Below are positions 24,397-32,648 of a stretch of DNA of 39,567 nucleotides, in pieces. Position 1 is the stretch's first letter, and each line of letters opens with the position of its first letter. The notes under the pieces were generated by a model. The model made no database searches. It saw only the letters and a program-made list of their open reading frames with translations, and was not told the origin of the DNA. A program made the translations under genes and the position numbers. Source of the DNA: Actinomycetes bacterium (GTDB lineage Bacteria; Actinomycetota; Acidimicrobiia; Acidimicrobiales; Palsa-688); contig JAKCDU010000019.1 of NCBI GenBank assembly GCA_021838445.1, forward strand, positions 27,504 to 67,070. Reading direction: 5' to 3'.

Positions 24397-27300
24397 CTCC
24401 CACGTATACCCCGTCCTCGTAGGTGATGTGGTTGGTCCGCACCGCGGGGACCGTCTCTCCCGGCACGATCAGGCCCACCAGGTTGAGCGGGTCGCTGGCA
24501 TTGACGGTCACCCGGATCCCCGCCCGGGGACGCCTCCTCGTCCGCTCCAGGTGCTCGACGGCCTCGGGAAGGGCGTACTGCTCGCCGCTGAAGCCGGCCA
24601 CGAACCGACCGCCCCGAACCAGTCCCCGGTCCTCCAGGCGCCGGAGGGCCCACTGCAGCTCTCGCCACGGCAGGCTCAGGTCGTCGTGGACGGCCAGGTC
24701 CCGGAACACGACACCCCACCGCTGCAGGAGCTGCTCGGCCACCGTCTCAGCCAGGTCGTGAGCGTCGAGGCCCGACGCGTCGGGGGCGGGCACCAGCGAC
24801 CACCGACCGGCCGCCCCCGCCGTGGCTGCGCCGCTCACCGCCGCCCTCGAACCGTGACCGAAGCGCCGGGGTCGGCGCAGGGGGGCCGGGCCGTCGGCCA
24901 TCCGGGCGCGAATGGCCTCGAAGCCATCGCACATGATCAAGCCCCGCCCGACGCCCTCCCAGAGGGCCTGCTCCACCTCGTCGGCACGCCAACCCCCGGC
25001 CGTGGCTATCTCCGACGCGAAGCAGGCTCCCCGGCCCTCGAGGACGCCCAGTACGCCGCCCAGCACTCCGCCGGTGTCGGCGCCGTCGTCCCGGTCGCCC
25101 ACCAGCCAGCCCAGGTCGGCCCGGAACACCAGCGCGATGGGGCTGGCCCGGGTCGGCGCCGGCCGCCGGGCCGAGCTGGTCGGCGACACCCGCAGCCAGG
25201 CGGTCTCGCCGGCGTGGCACATGGAGTCGAGCCAAGAAGGCGAGTAGCGCAGCAGGCGGCGGCCCAACAGTTCGGATTCCCAGGCCCCGGCGGCCGCCTC
25301 GAAGCCCTGCAGCTGCTCGATCAACGCGGCCACGCCGGAGGGACCGGACAGCTGGGTTCCGGGCGCCACGTGCTGCCATTCGAGGAGGAAACGCATGAAG
25401 TCCTGGGCGGTGACGGCCTCGACCGCCTGGCGGCGGGAGCGGCGCGAGTAGGAGTGCATGCGGGCCAGGAGCCGACGGGCGACGTATTGCACCTCCGTGG
25501 CCCCCGGCGTGTAGCGGCCCTGGAAGACGAAGCCCTCCAGCTCGAGGGCGGCGAGGGCCCAGGCCACCCGTCCCGGCGCCAGGGTGGTCCGCTCGGCAAG
25601 CTCGGCCGCAGTGGTGATCCCCGCCAGCTCCAGATGACCCCTGACGCTCTGCAGCACCGCCTCGTCACCACCGGCCCGGGCCTGGTCGGCCCGGTCGCGC
25701 TGCTCGGCGGCGACCCAGAGCACGCCGGCGTCGTGGGTGCGGGTCTCGGCCCGGCCGGCCGCCTCCAAGGCCGCGAACAGGGCGGCCCACCCGGGTCGGG
25801 GCCGCATTATGACTGTGGCGTTCAGGAGGTCGTGCAGCTCGTCGGGGGACGTGGGCGCCGGATCGATCTCCGAGTGCACGGCTTCGATGGCCCCGGCGTC
25901 GAGCGAGCCGACCCCTGAGAGATCGGGGGTGAGGCCGCGCCTCAGGTGGACGGCGTTGGTGCGGCGGTTCTGGAGCTCCTCGTCGTCGAGGAAGGCGTAG
26001 GCGCGGGCGGTGATGATCTCGTGGGCCAGCACCGAAGGCTCGGTGGTGTCACGGCAATGGACCCGGATCAGGCCCGCTTCGATACCCTCGACGACCTCCC
26101 TGGCCCGGTCGAGGTCCATGGCCTCGTGCAGGGTGTCGTCGATGGTCTGGCGAACCAGTATGTGGTCAGGTATCTCGCGGGGGCCGACCAGATTGTCCTG
26201 GCAGGCCGCCGCCTGGGGGAATACCGCAGCCAACAGGTCGTCGGACTCCATCCTCTGCAGCGGCGGCGGGTTGCGCCGCCCGTTGCGCCAGCGGAGCACC
26301 AGGAGGGACCGGTTGAGGTTCCAACGCCAGCGGGATTGGAACATGGGGGCGTCGAGGATGGCGTGGGCCAGTGTGTCCTCCAGCGTGGCGCTGGAGAGGT
26401 AGCCGAGCACCTCCTCCAAGGGGAAGCTGTGATGAGGGCCGAGCGAGAGGACCACGGCGTCGTCGCTGGCCGCCGCCTGCAGCTCGAAGTTGAACCGCCG
26501 ACAGAACTTCTTGCGCAGCGCCATGCCCAGAGCCCGGTTCACGCGCGCCCCGTAGGGAGAGTGCAGCACCAGTTGCATGCCGCCGGTGTCATCGAAGAAG
26601 CGCTCGAGCACCAGGGTCTCCTGGGTCGGCAGGATCCCCAGGACGGCTCGGCCGGCGGCCAGGTAGTCCACGATGGTCGTGGCCGCGTCGGGGTCGACCC
26701 CACTGACGTCCTGCAGCCAGCGCCGGGCCCCGTCGTGGTCCCCGGCTTCGACGAAGCCCTCCACCCGGCGACGCAGCTCCGACACTTCACGTGACAGTTC
26801 CTCGGTGCGGGCCGGAGCTTCGCCGAGCCAGAACGGCACCGTCGGGGGGATGTCACCGGCGTCGCGCACCCTCACCACGCCGGACTCGACCCGGCGGATC
26901 TGCCAAGAGTGACTACCCAACAGGAATATGTCACCGGCCGACGACTCGACCGCCCAGTCCTCGTTGACGGTGCCGACCAGCACGTCGTCGGGTTCGGCCA
27001 GGACCCGGTAGTCACCGGTCTCGGGGATGGCCCCCCCGGAGGTCGAAGCGGCCAGTCGGGCTCCTTTACGGGCCCGCAGCTCCCCGTTCACCCGGTCGTG
27101 GTGGAGGTGGGCCCCCCGCCGTCCGCGCCCGGTCTGGATGCCCTCGGAGACCAGCTCGAGCACCTCGGCGAACTGCTCCCGGGTCATGTCGGCATAGGGA
27201 GCCGCCCGGCGGACCATTTCGTAGAGCTCGTCGGATTTCCACTCCCGGGCGGCGACCTCGGCCACCACTTGCTGGGCGGCGATGTCGAGCGGGCGGCGAG

Positions 27301-28552
27301 CCGGGACGATGGCGTCGAGTCGACCGGCCCGCACGGCCACCAGCAGGGCCGTGCACTCGACCAGCTCGTCCCTGGTCATGGGAAAGATGCGGCCCTTGGG
27401 GGTGCCGTTGCGGCTGTGGTTGGAACGCCCCACCCGCTGCAGGAACGTGGCGATGCTGCGCGGCGAGCCGATCTGGCAGACCAACTCGACCGGTCCGATG
27501 TCGATACCCAGCTCCAGCGATGCGGTGGCCACGAGGGCTCGCAGCTCGCCGTTGCGCAACCTCGACTCGACCCGGAGCCGTCGCTCCTTGGACAGGCTCC
27601 CGTGATGGGCCGACACCACGTCGTCGCCGAGGCGCTCGGCCAGATGATGGGCGAGGCGCTCGGCCAGCCGCCTGGTGTTGACGAACACGATGGTGGTCCG
27701 GTGCTCTGCGACCAGTGAGGCGATGCGGTCGACCGTGTCGGACATGTGGGCGGCCGAGGCCACCGCCTCGATCTCCCCGTCGGGGAGCTCGAGGCCGAGA
27801 TCCATCTCCCGGCGGTGGCCCACGTCGACGACGGCCGGTAGGGGCCGCGACCCGACCAGGAGTCGACCGACGGTCTCGATGGGCCTCTGCGTCGCCGACA
27901 GACCGATACGTACGGGGCGGGTCCCGCAGAGGGCCTCCAGGCGCTCGAGGCTCAGAGCCAGATGGGCTCCCCGCTTGTCCCGGGCGACGGCATGGATCTC
28001 GTCGACGATGACGGTCTGGGTGGTGCTCAGGGCCGATCTGCCCTTGCGGCTGGTGAGCAGCAGGTACAGCGATTCGGGGGTGGTGACGACGAAGGCGGGG
28101 GGCCGGCGGACCATGGCGGCGCGCTCGGCGGGGGTGGTGTCCCCGGTGCGGACCGAGACTCCTATGGATGGCGGCCGCAGACCCATCTCGACGGCCACCT
28201 CGGCGATCCCCGCCAGCGGCCGGTGCAGGTTCTGAGCCACGTCCACGGCCAGGGCCTTGAGCGGGGAGACGTAGAGCACGCGGACCCCGGTAGTGATATC
28301 GGCGCCCTCCTCGTGGGCCAGGTAGAGGGAGTTGATCGACATCAAGAAGCCGGCGAGGGTCTTGCCCGAGCCGGTCGGGGCGGCGATCAGCGTGTCGCGC
28401 CCGGAGGCGATGAGGGGCCAGCCCTGCTCCTGCGGCGCGGTGGGACCCTCGGGGAACCGACGGCGGAACCACTCGGCGACGGCCGGGTGGAACCGGCTCG
28501 GGTCGCGGACGGGCCATTCGAGTTCGAGGGTGAGCGGGGCAACGGTCGCCAC
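24389..28552 (-). CDS. lhr: Lhr-type ATP-dependent DNA helicase
   Basis: About 1387 residues. The N-terminal superfamily 2 helicase has [13 protein letters not shown] (Walker A), [48 protein letters not shown] (DEIH box), [17 protein letters not shown] and [14 protein letters not shown]. Conserved winged-helix and Lhr-core regions and a long C-terminal part follow. Lhr enzymes track 3'-5' on single-stranded DNA and act in repair. I chose GTG 28552 because a TAGCAT box (28565-28560) would overlap the ATG at 28561; that ATG, three codons upstream, is the alternative. Somewhat shorter than the roughly 1500-residue mycobacterial and E. coli proteins. Confidence 0.94.
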   Translation of the reverse strand: MATVAPLTLELEWPVRDPSRFHPAVAEWFRRRFPEGPTAPQEQGWPLIASGRDTLIAAPTGSGKTLAGFLMSINSLYLAHEEGADITTGVRVLYVSPLKALAVDVAQNLHRPLAGIAEVAVEMGLRPPSIGVSVRTGDTTPAERAAMVRRPPAFVVTTPESLYLLLTSRKGRSALSTTQTVIVDEIHAVARDKRGAHLALSLERLEALCGTRPVRIGLSATQRPIETVGRLLVGSRPLPAVVDVGHRREMDLGLELPDGEIEAVASAAHMSDTVDRIASLVAEHRTTIVFVNTRRLAERLAHHLAERLGDDVVSAHHGSLSKERRLRVESRLRNGELRALVATASLELGIDIGPVELVCQIGSPRSIATFLQRVGRSNHSRNGTPKGRIFPMTRDELVECTALLVAVRAGRLDAIVPARRPLDIAAQQVVAEVAAREWKSDELYEMVRRAAPYADMTREQFAEVLELVSEGIQTGRGRRGAHLHHDRVNGELRARKGARLAASTSGGAIPETGDYRVLAEPDDVLVGTVNEDWAVESSAGDIFLLGSHSWQIRRVESGVVRVRDAGDIPPTVPFWLGEAPARTEELSREVSELRRRVEGFVEAGDHDGARRWLQDVSGVDPDAATTIVDYLAAGRAVLGILPTQETLVLERFFDDTGGMQLVLHSPYGARVNRALGMALRKKFCRRFNFELQAAASDDAVVLSLGPHHSFPLEEVLGYLSSATLEDTLAHAILDAPMFQSRWRWNLNRSLLVLRWRNGRRNPPPLQRMESDDLLAAVFPQAAACQDNLVGPREIPDHILVRQTIDDTLHEAMDLDRAREVVEGIEAGLIRVHCRDTTEPSVLAHEIITARAYAFLDDEELQNRRTNAVHLRRGLTPDLSGVGSLDAGAIEAVHSEIDPAPTSPDELHDLLNATVIMRPRPGWAALFAALEAAGRAETRTHDAGVLWVAAEQRDRADQARAGGDEAVLQSVRGHLELAGITTAAELAERTTLAPGRVAWALAALELEGFVFQGRYTPGATEVQYVARRLLARMHSYSRRSRRQAVEAVTAQDFMRFLLEWQHVAPGTQLSGPSGVAALIEQLQGFEAAAGAWESELLGRRLLRYSPSWLDSMCHAGETAWLRVSPTSSARRPAPTRASPIALVFRADLGWLVGDRDDGADTGGVLGGVLGVLEGRGACFASEIATAGGWRADEVEQALWEGVGRGLIMCDGFEAIRARMADGPAPLRRPRRFGHGSRAAVSGAATAGAAGRWSLVPAPDASGLDAHDLAETVAEQLLQRWGVVFRDLAVHDDLSLPWRELQWALRRLEDRGLVRGGRFVAGFSGEQYALPEAVEHLERTRRRPRAGIRVTVNASDPLNLVGLIVPGETVPAVRTNHITYEDGVYVGDG

Positions 28553-28559
28553 CCACCCC

Positions 28560-28565
28560 ATGCTA
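28560..28565 (-). promoter_or_regulatory. Predicted -10 box (TAGCAT) for lhr
   Basis: TAGCAT on the minus strand with 7 nt to GTG 28552. Its last bases overlap the ATG at 28561, so transcription from it would exclude that ATG. Confidence 0.4.
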
Positions 28566-28589
28566 GGTCGAACGCCTGTTCGCTTCCAC

Positions 28590-28595
28590 TAATCT
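28590..28595 (+). promoter_or_regulatory. Predicted -10 box (TAATCT) for the GNAT gene
   Basis: TAATCT with 7 nt (GAGCAGG) to ATG 28603. The same 41-bp divergent gap holds the lhr promoter on the other strand. Confidence 0.45.
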
Positions 28596-28602
28596 GAGCA
28601 GG

Positions 28603-29109
28603 ATGATCAGGGAAGCCCGCCCGGGCGATGAGACCGCCATCCTGCGCCTGGTACGGGCGCTGGCCGAATACGAGCGCGAGCCTGACGCCGTGGTCGCCGA
28701 CGAGGCGTCCCTGTCTGCCGCCTTGTTCGCCGACCGTCCCATGGTCCACGCCCTGGTGGCCGAGCGCGACGGGCGGGTCGTCGGCCTGGCGGTGTGGTTC
28801 CTGTCGTTCTCGACCTGGACCGGACGTCACAGCCTCTACCTCGAGGATCTGTTCGTGGAGCCCGAGTGGCGGGGGTCGGGCGTGGGGCGCCGGCTCTTCG
28901 AGCGGCTCGCCGCCCGGGCCGGCCAGCTCGGCTGCGCCCGGATGGACTGGTCGGTGCTCGACTGGAACGAGCCGGCCATCGGGTTCTACCGGCGGATGGG
29001 GGCCCGGCCCCTGGGGGAGTGGACCACCTGGCGCCTCGACGGGGAGGCCCTGGAGGCCTGCGCCGACGCGGCCGGGTCAGCTCCCGCACCGCTCTCCGAC
29101 CCCCGGTGA
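28603..29109 (+). CDS. GNAT family N-acetyltransferase (diamine acetyltransferase-like)
   Basis: 168 residues. The acetyl-CoA loop is in YLEDLFVEPEWRGSGVGRRLFERLA (about 84-108), followed by WSVLDWNEPAIGFYRRMGARPL. The order of motifs, including ALAEYEREPDAV at the start and LYLEDLFV, resembles spermidine/spermine or thialysine acetyltransferases (SSAT type). Acyl acceptor is therefore probably a small amine; this is family inference. Single gene, divergent from lhr, with a leaderless-type promoter. Confidence 0.85.
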   Translation: MIREARPGDETAILRLVRALAEYEREPDAVVADEASLSAALFADRPMVHALVAERDGRVVGLAVWFLSFSTWTGRHSLYLEDLFVEPEWRGSGVGRRLFERLAARAGQLGCARMDWSVLDWNEPAIGFYRRMGARPLGEWTTWRLDGEALEACADAAGSAPAPLSDPR

Positions 29110-29144
29110 CTCCAGGTCTCCAGGGGCTCAGGCTCGCCGGTGGG

Positions 29145-29960
29145 TCAGGGCCGGGACATGTCCTTCCACATCCTGACGATGGTGGACTGGCTCGCGGTAG
29201 CTAGCAGGGTGCCGTCGTCGGCCCACAGGTGGACGTCGCCGTGCCCGAAACCGTTGACCACCTGGTGGACCCGGATGTCCAACAACACCCACTCGGTGGG
29301 CACGATGCGCCCGATGCGCAGCGTGTTATCCAGGCTGTTGCCGCCGGCGAGGAGGCCCAGCGCCTGGCCGATACCGAACGGCACGTAGTCACCGAGCACG
29401 GCGAGCGAAGCCGATGAGATCTCCAACACGTCGGGGAGCTTGGCCCACAGCGAGCTGCGACCGGCGGGCATGCCCGGCCCCGGGAGCTCGGAGGTGCTCC
29501 GGGCCGCGGCCAGGCGGATCTCCAGTCGGTCGGGCAGGTACTGGCCGCCGGTGTCGAAGCGGACCTCGCGGGCGCTGCACAGCTCGGGCACCGGAACTAC
29601 CGGCATGACCGCCCAGGTGCCCTCGTGATCGAGCGGGCGAGTACCGAGGGCGGCATTGACGGTGAACACCTCCCGGTCGGCTACGTGGCCGACGGCGCGA
29701 GCCTGGGTCGTCTGGTGTCCCGCCACCGCTACGGTCACGTCCAGGTCCAGCACCTCGGACGGAGTGGCGAACGACAGGTACTGGCAGCTGGCCCACACGA
29801 CCGGCCTGTCGGTGGTGGCCTCCATCGCCGCCACGGCTGCGCCGAGGGCGCACCCACCGAACAAGAAGCCCCCCGGGGTGCAGATACCGGGCTGAACGGG
29901 CAGAACCCACCGGTAGGGGTTGTGGGTGGCCTCCAGGCCGAGGAAAGTGCGGGCGTCCAC
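29145..29960 (-). CDS. Acyl-CoA thioesterase, TesB-like double hot-dog
   Basis: 271 residues with two hot-dog halves. The first contains GGFLFGGCALGAAVAAMEATTDRPVVWASCQYLSFA. The second contains GGNSLDNTLRIGRIVPTEWVLLDIRVHQVVNGFGHGDVHLWADDGTLLATASQSTIVR, the typical closing strand-loop of TesB-like enzymes. It should hydrolyse acyl-CoA to free acid and CoA. The GTG start lies 9 nt after a TAGCAT box (29975-29970). Divergent from the EAL-HDOD gene. Chain-length preference is not readable. Confidence 0.88.
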   Translation of the reverse strand: MDARTFLGLEATHNPYRWVLPVQPGICTPGGFLFGGCALGAAVAAMEATTDRPVVWASCQYLSFATPSEVLDLDVTVAVAGHQTTQARAVGHVADREVFTVNAALGTRPLDHEGTWAVMPVVPVPELCSAREVRFDTGGQYLPDRLEIRLAAARSTSELPGPGMPAGRSSLWAKLPDVLEISSASLAVLGDYVPFGIGQALGLLAGGNSLDNTLRIGRIVPTEWVLLDIRVHQVVNGFGHGDVHLWADDGTLLATASQSTIVRMWKDMSRP

Positions 29961-29969
29961 GGCCGGTAG

Positions 29970-29975
29970 ATGCTA
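29970..29975 (-). promoter_or_regulatory. Predicted -10 box (TAGCAT) for the thioesterase gene
   Basis: TAGCAT with 9 nt to GTG 29960, predicting a 5' UTR of two or three bases. Confidence 0.35.
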
Positions 29976-30024
29976 AGCGCACATCACCCCTGCCGGCCAA
30001 CGCCGACGCCCGGACCAGAGTCGA

Positions 30025-30056
30025 ACCGGGTCCCGGGAGGCCGCTATCGACCCGGT
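30025..30056. repeat. Inverted repeat upstream of the EAL-HDOD gene
   Basis: ACCGGGTC (30025-30032) and GACCCGGT (30049-30056) form a perfect 8-bp stem around 16 nt, within the 243-bp gap before the EAL-HDOD start. It could be an operator or a leader structure; no known riboswitch pattern was recognised. Confidence 0.4.
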
Positions 30057-30203
30057 CCCCCGAGCAGTTGCGGCGCGCCCGGCGGCTCCATCCCGCCGGT
30101 CGCGCCGGAAAAAGCTACGTCTGCGGTCGTTTCCAGCCGACAAGTGGATGAGGCCTCGGAGCAGGCCCCGCCTCAACTGCGAGCTTCTCGAACGCGACCA
30201 ACG

Positions 30204-31481
30204 ATGAGCCAACCCCAACCCAAAGCCGCCGAGGGCGTCGACCCGCCGGACCGCGCCGTGAGGCCGGCGCCCGAGTCCGACCTGCTCCTCGCCCGTCAGC
30301 CCATCTTCGACCGGGACCTGGCCGTCTGGGGCTACGAAGTCCTCTTTCGGGACCGCGCCGGTGAGCGTTACACGGGCGACGCCATGACCGCCGAGGTGCT
30401 GCTGCGGACCGGGCTGGACGTGGGTATGGAATCGCTGGTGGGCCGCAAGCGGGCGTGCATCAACGTCACCCGGGCCTACCTGACCGGCGAGCGGGAGTTC
30501 CCGCTCCCCTACGAGCAGACGGTCCTCGAGATTCACCCGACGGTGGAGCGCAACGCCGATCTGGTCGAAGGCGCCCGGGAGCTGAGCGCCAAGGGCTACA
30601 TGCTCGCGCTGGACAACTACGTGTACCAGCCCGGCGATGAGCCGCTCCTGGAACTGGTCAACATGGTGAAAGTCGACCTCGGCGCGGCCGGTATCCCGAA
30701 GCTCCCAGAGCAGGTCGAGCGCTGCTGCCGCTACGGCGCTCTGCTCGTGGCCGTCAAGGTCGAGACCAAAGAACAGCTCATCGCCTCCAAAGACGCCGGG
30801 TTCAACATGTTCCAGGGTCACTTCCTGTCACGCCCCACCGGCATACCCGGTCAGACCCTCAGTCCCAACCGCATGAGCTGCCTGCGGCTCATCCAGGCCC
30901 TCTCCGACCCCGAGATCCCCTCCTCGGACGTCCAGCGCATCATCGAGACCGACCCGGGCCTCAGCGTGCGTTTCCTGCGCGCCGCCGGCGCCGGGGCGGC
31001 GTCGGGGCTTCGACGGCGGCTGAACTCGATCCGCGAGGGCGTGGTCCTGATGGGCGAGCACCGGATGAAGGCCTGGGTGATGCTCATGCTCCTCGCCGAT
31101 GCCGGGACCGGCGTGCCCGAGCAGTTGGCCATCGCCATGACCCGCGCCCGGCTGTGCGAGCTGATCGCCCGCGACATCCGCCCGGAGCTGGAGCACTCGG
31201 CTTTCACCGTGGGGCTGGTATCGGCGCTGGACCTGCTGATGGGTGTCCCCATCGAGGAGGTCCTCGCCAACCTGAGCCTCACCGAGGAGCTGCGCGCCGC
31301 AGTGACCGAGGGGGCGGGCCGCTTCGGCTACATACTGGGCGACGTCCTGGCGTGGGAGCAGGGGCTGGCCATCCAGCTCAAGTCGGGTCTGTCGGCACCG
31401 AGGCTCAACGAGCTCGGGATCGAGGCGCTGCGCTGGGCCAACTTCGTCTGCGACTCGCTCGAGGACTCCCATCCGGGCTGA
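30204..31481 (+). CDS. EAL-HDOD signalling protein (YuxH-like), EAL site partly degenerate
   Basis: 425 residues from ATG 30204. The EAL-like domain (about 25-225) starts LLLARQPIFDRDLAVWGYEVLFRDRAG and keeps INVTRAYL, VLEIHP, VKVDL, VKVETKEQL and FQGHFLSRP. The canonical DDF is LDNY here, so one metal-binding aspartate is replaced. The C-terminal HDOD domain (about 230-425) includes LIQALSDPEIPSSDVQRIIETDPGLSVRFLRAA. Such proteins usually act as signalling scaffolds or c-di-GMP-linked sensors rather than robust phosphodiesterases. The upstream frame is open but proline/arginine-rich and not convincing as coding. Nothing in the neighbourhood identifies a partner. Confidence 0.9.
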   Translation: MSQPQPKAAEGVDPPDRAVRPAPESDLLLARQPIFDRDLAVWGYEVLFRDRAGERYTGDAMTAEVLLRTGLDVGMESLVGRKRACINVTRAYLTGEREFPLPYEQTVLEIHPTVERNADLVEGARELSAKGYMLALDNYVYQPGDEPLLELVNMVKVDLGAAGIPKLPEQVERCCRYGALLVAVKVETKEQLIASKDAGFNMFQGHFLSRPTGIPGQTLSPNRMSCLRLIQALSDPEIPSSDVQRIIETDPGLSVRFLRAAGAGAASGLRRRLNSIREGVVLMGEHRMKAWVMLMLLADAGTGVPEQLAIAMTRARLCELIARDIRPELEHSAFTVGLVSALDLLMGVPIEEVLANLSLTEELRAAVTEGAGRFGYILGDVLAWEQGLAIQLKSGLSAPRLNELGIEALRWANFVCDSLEDSHPG

Positions 31482-31571
31482 CCCCATCCCGTCCCGGTGG
31501 GAGCAACCCGGCGCCGGTGCCCGGCCGGGAGCTAGATTCGGGATCCCGGCACCCTGGAGGGACACCACCGT

Positions 31572-32096
31572 TTGACCTGGTTCGACGACCTGCCCGAAGG
31601 ACCGACCGAATGGGACCGGATGCACGCCGCCCATCCCGAGGCGCTGTCGGCCATGGCCCGCCTCTACTTCGCGGCCTGGGAGGACAGCGACCCGGTCCTG
31701 CTCGAGCTGGCCCGTCTGCGCATGGCCACCTTGTTGCGCTTCGACGACGAGCACCGACATCGCAGTCGGGCCGCCCGGGAGGCGGGCCTGAGCGAGGAGA
31801 AGGCCGCCGCCGTCGGGAGTTGGCCCACATCGCCTCTCTTCTCCGATGCCGAGCGCAGCTGTCTGGCCCTGGTCGAGCAGTTCGCCCTCGACGCCTCGGC
31901 CGTCACCGACGAGCAGGTGTCGGCGGTGGCCGCGCATCTCGGCGACGACGGCTGCTACGTGTTCGTCGAAGCGGTATCCGCCATCGAGACGTTCCAGCGC
32001 GCCTGCCTCACGATGGGCATCACCACCACCCCCGGCGTGGACCGTCTGGTCGAGCTCGGGCACCCACGTTCCACCGAGCAGGAGGAAACCTCATGA
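31572..32096 (+). CDS. CMD/AhpD-fold protein lacking the redox cysteines
   Basis: 174 residues. The helical pattern (LLELARLRMATLLRFDDEHRHRSRAAREAGLSEEKAAAVGSWPTSPLFSDAERSCLALVEQFALDASAVTDEQVSAVAAHLGDDGCYVFVEAVSAIETFQRACLTMGI) parallels the carboxymuconolactone decarboxylase/AhpD fold, including the next gene. At the place of the CxxC motif it has DDEHRHRS, so it should lack disulfide chemistry. A GGAGGG ribosome-binding site (31556-31561) precedes the TTG start by 10 nt; an internal ATG at 31620 would lose the N-terminus. Its stop overlaps the next start as ATGA, which suggests the two proteins form a complex. Confidence 0.75.
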   Translation: MTWFDDLPEGPTEWDRMHAAHPEALSAMARLYFAAWEDSDPVLLELARLRMATLLRFDDEHRHRSRAAREAGLSEEKAAAVGSWPTSPLFSDAERSCLALVEQFALDASAVTDEQVSAVAAHLGDDGCYVFVEAVSAIETFQRACLTMGITTTPGVDRLVELGHPRSTEQEETS

Positions 32097-32575
32097 AACC
32101 CCGGATTCAAACCTCGCCGCGCAGTTCGGCGGCCGTTCCCTCGGTGGCTGCGACGCTACGCCCGGCCCGACGGGACCTGCGGCGCACGGCCTCGCAGATG
32201 GGCGAACTGGACCCGGTCACGACCGAGCTGATCCGGATGCGCAACGCCCGTTTCCAGAACTGCAACTATTGAATGAGTGTCCGCAGCGCAGTTGCGCTGC
32301 AGCAGGGTGCCGACGAGGAGCTCCTCGCGTCGGTGGACCACTACGAACAGGCCGACCTCGACGACGCCCACAAGGCGGCCCTCCGGCTGGCTGACGCCTA
32401 TCTGATCTCCCCCGCCGAGATGACCGCCGGGCTCAAAGCCGAGGTGGCCGAACAGCTCAGTCGGGCCCAGGTCGTAGAGCTGGCGGTCCAGCTCATGGGT
32501 TTCAGCAACGACAAGGTGATGGTGGCCCTCGGCTACGACCTCGACGAGGTGGCGGCCGAGCACATCATCATGTGA
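32093..32575 (+). CDS. AhpD-like selenoprotein with C-x-x-U motif (in-frame TGA read as selenocysteine)
   Basis: Reading from ATG 32093 (GGAGG at 32081-32085) gives 59 codons, an in-frame TGA at 32270-32272, then 100 more codons to the stop ending at 32575. The two parts join into one 160-residue CMD/AhpD-fold protein: ELIRMRNARFQNCNY-U-MSVRSAVALQQG. The TGA falls exactly on the second cysteine of the CxxC redox motif (C57, U60). A perfect hairpin at 32283-32300 lies at SECIS distance. The start overlaps the previous gene (ATGA). AhpD-like proteins use this motif for peroxide or disulfide chemistry, and selenoprotein members are known from metagenomes. Selenocysteine insertion is inference; sel genes are not in the window. 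The alternative is two pieces split by a nonsense mutation. Confidence 0.8.
32283..32300 (+). promoter_or_regulatory. Candidate bacterial SECIS hairpin
   Basis: GCAGCGC (32283-32289), loop AGTT (32290-32293), GCGCTGC (32294-32300): a perfect 7-bp stem inside the reading frame. Seventeen nucleotides separate the TGA from the apical loop, and a G lies in the second loop position. Both agree with the general bacterial SECIS layout as I remember it. Confidence 0.7.
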
Positions 32576-32601
32576 GCCTCCCCCGGCGCTCCTCTCCCGG
32601 A

Positions 32602-32633
32602 CGGTGGACCCGCCGCCGGCGGCCGGTCCACCG
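32602..32633. terminator. Strong hairpin between convergent genes
   Basis: CGGTGGACC (32602-32610) pairs perfectly with GGTCCACCG (32625-32633). The 14-nt interior is itself GC palindromic (GCCGCCGGCGGC), allowing a longer stem. It sits between the AhpD-like gene and the secreted hydrolase gene, so it can end transcription from both sides. Confidence 0.6.
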
Positions 32634-32648
32634 CCGCCGACCGCCCGG

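Noticed and set aside
30025-30056. c-di-GMP riboswitch upstream of the EAL-HDOD gene
   Set aside because: Only a simple 8-bp hairpin is visible; the conserved GEMM features were not found.
29970-30203. Extended N-terminus of the EAL-HDOD protein
   Set aside because: Pro/Arg-rich, no similarity to the family, and it covers the divergent thioesterase promoter and an inverted repeat.
32270-32272. TGA in the AhpD-like gene as a nonsense mutation (pseudogene)
   Set aside because: Both sides remain fully open and well conserved in pattern, the TGA is exactly at the redox Cys position, and a SECIS-like hairpin follows. A random nonsense mutation would not be expected to meet all three.
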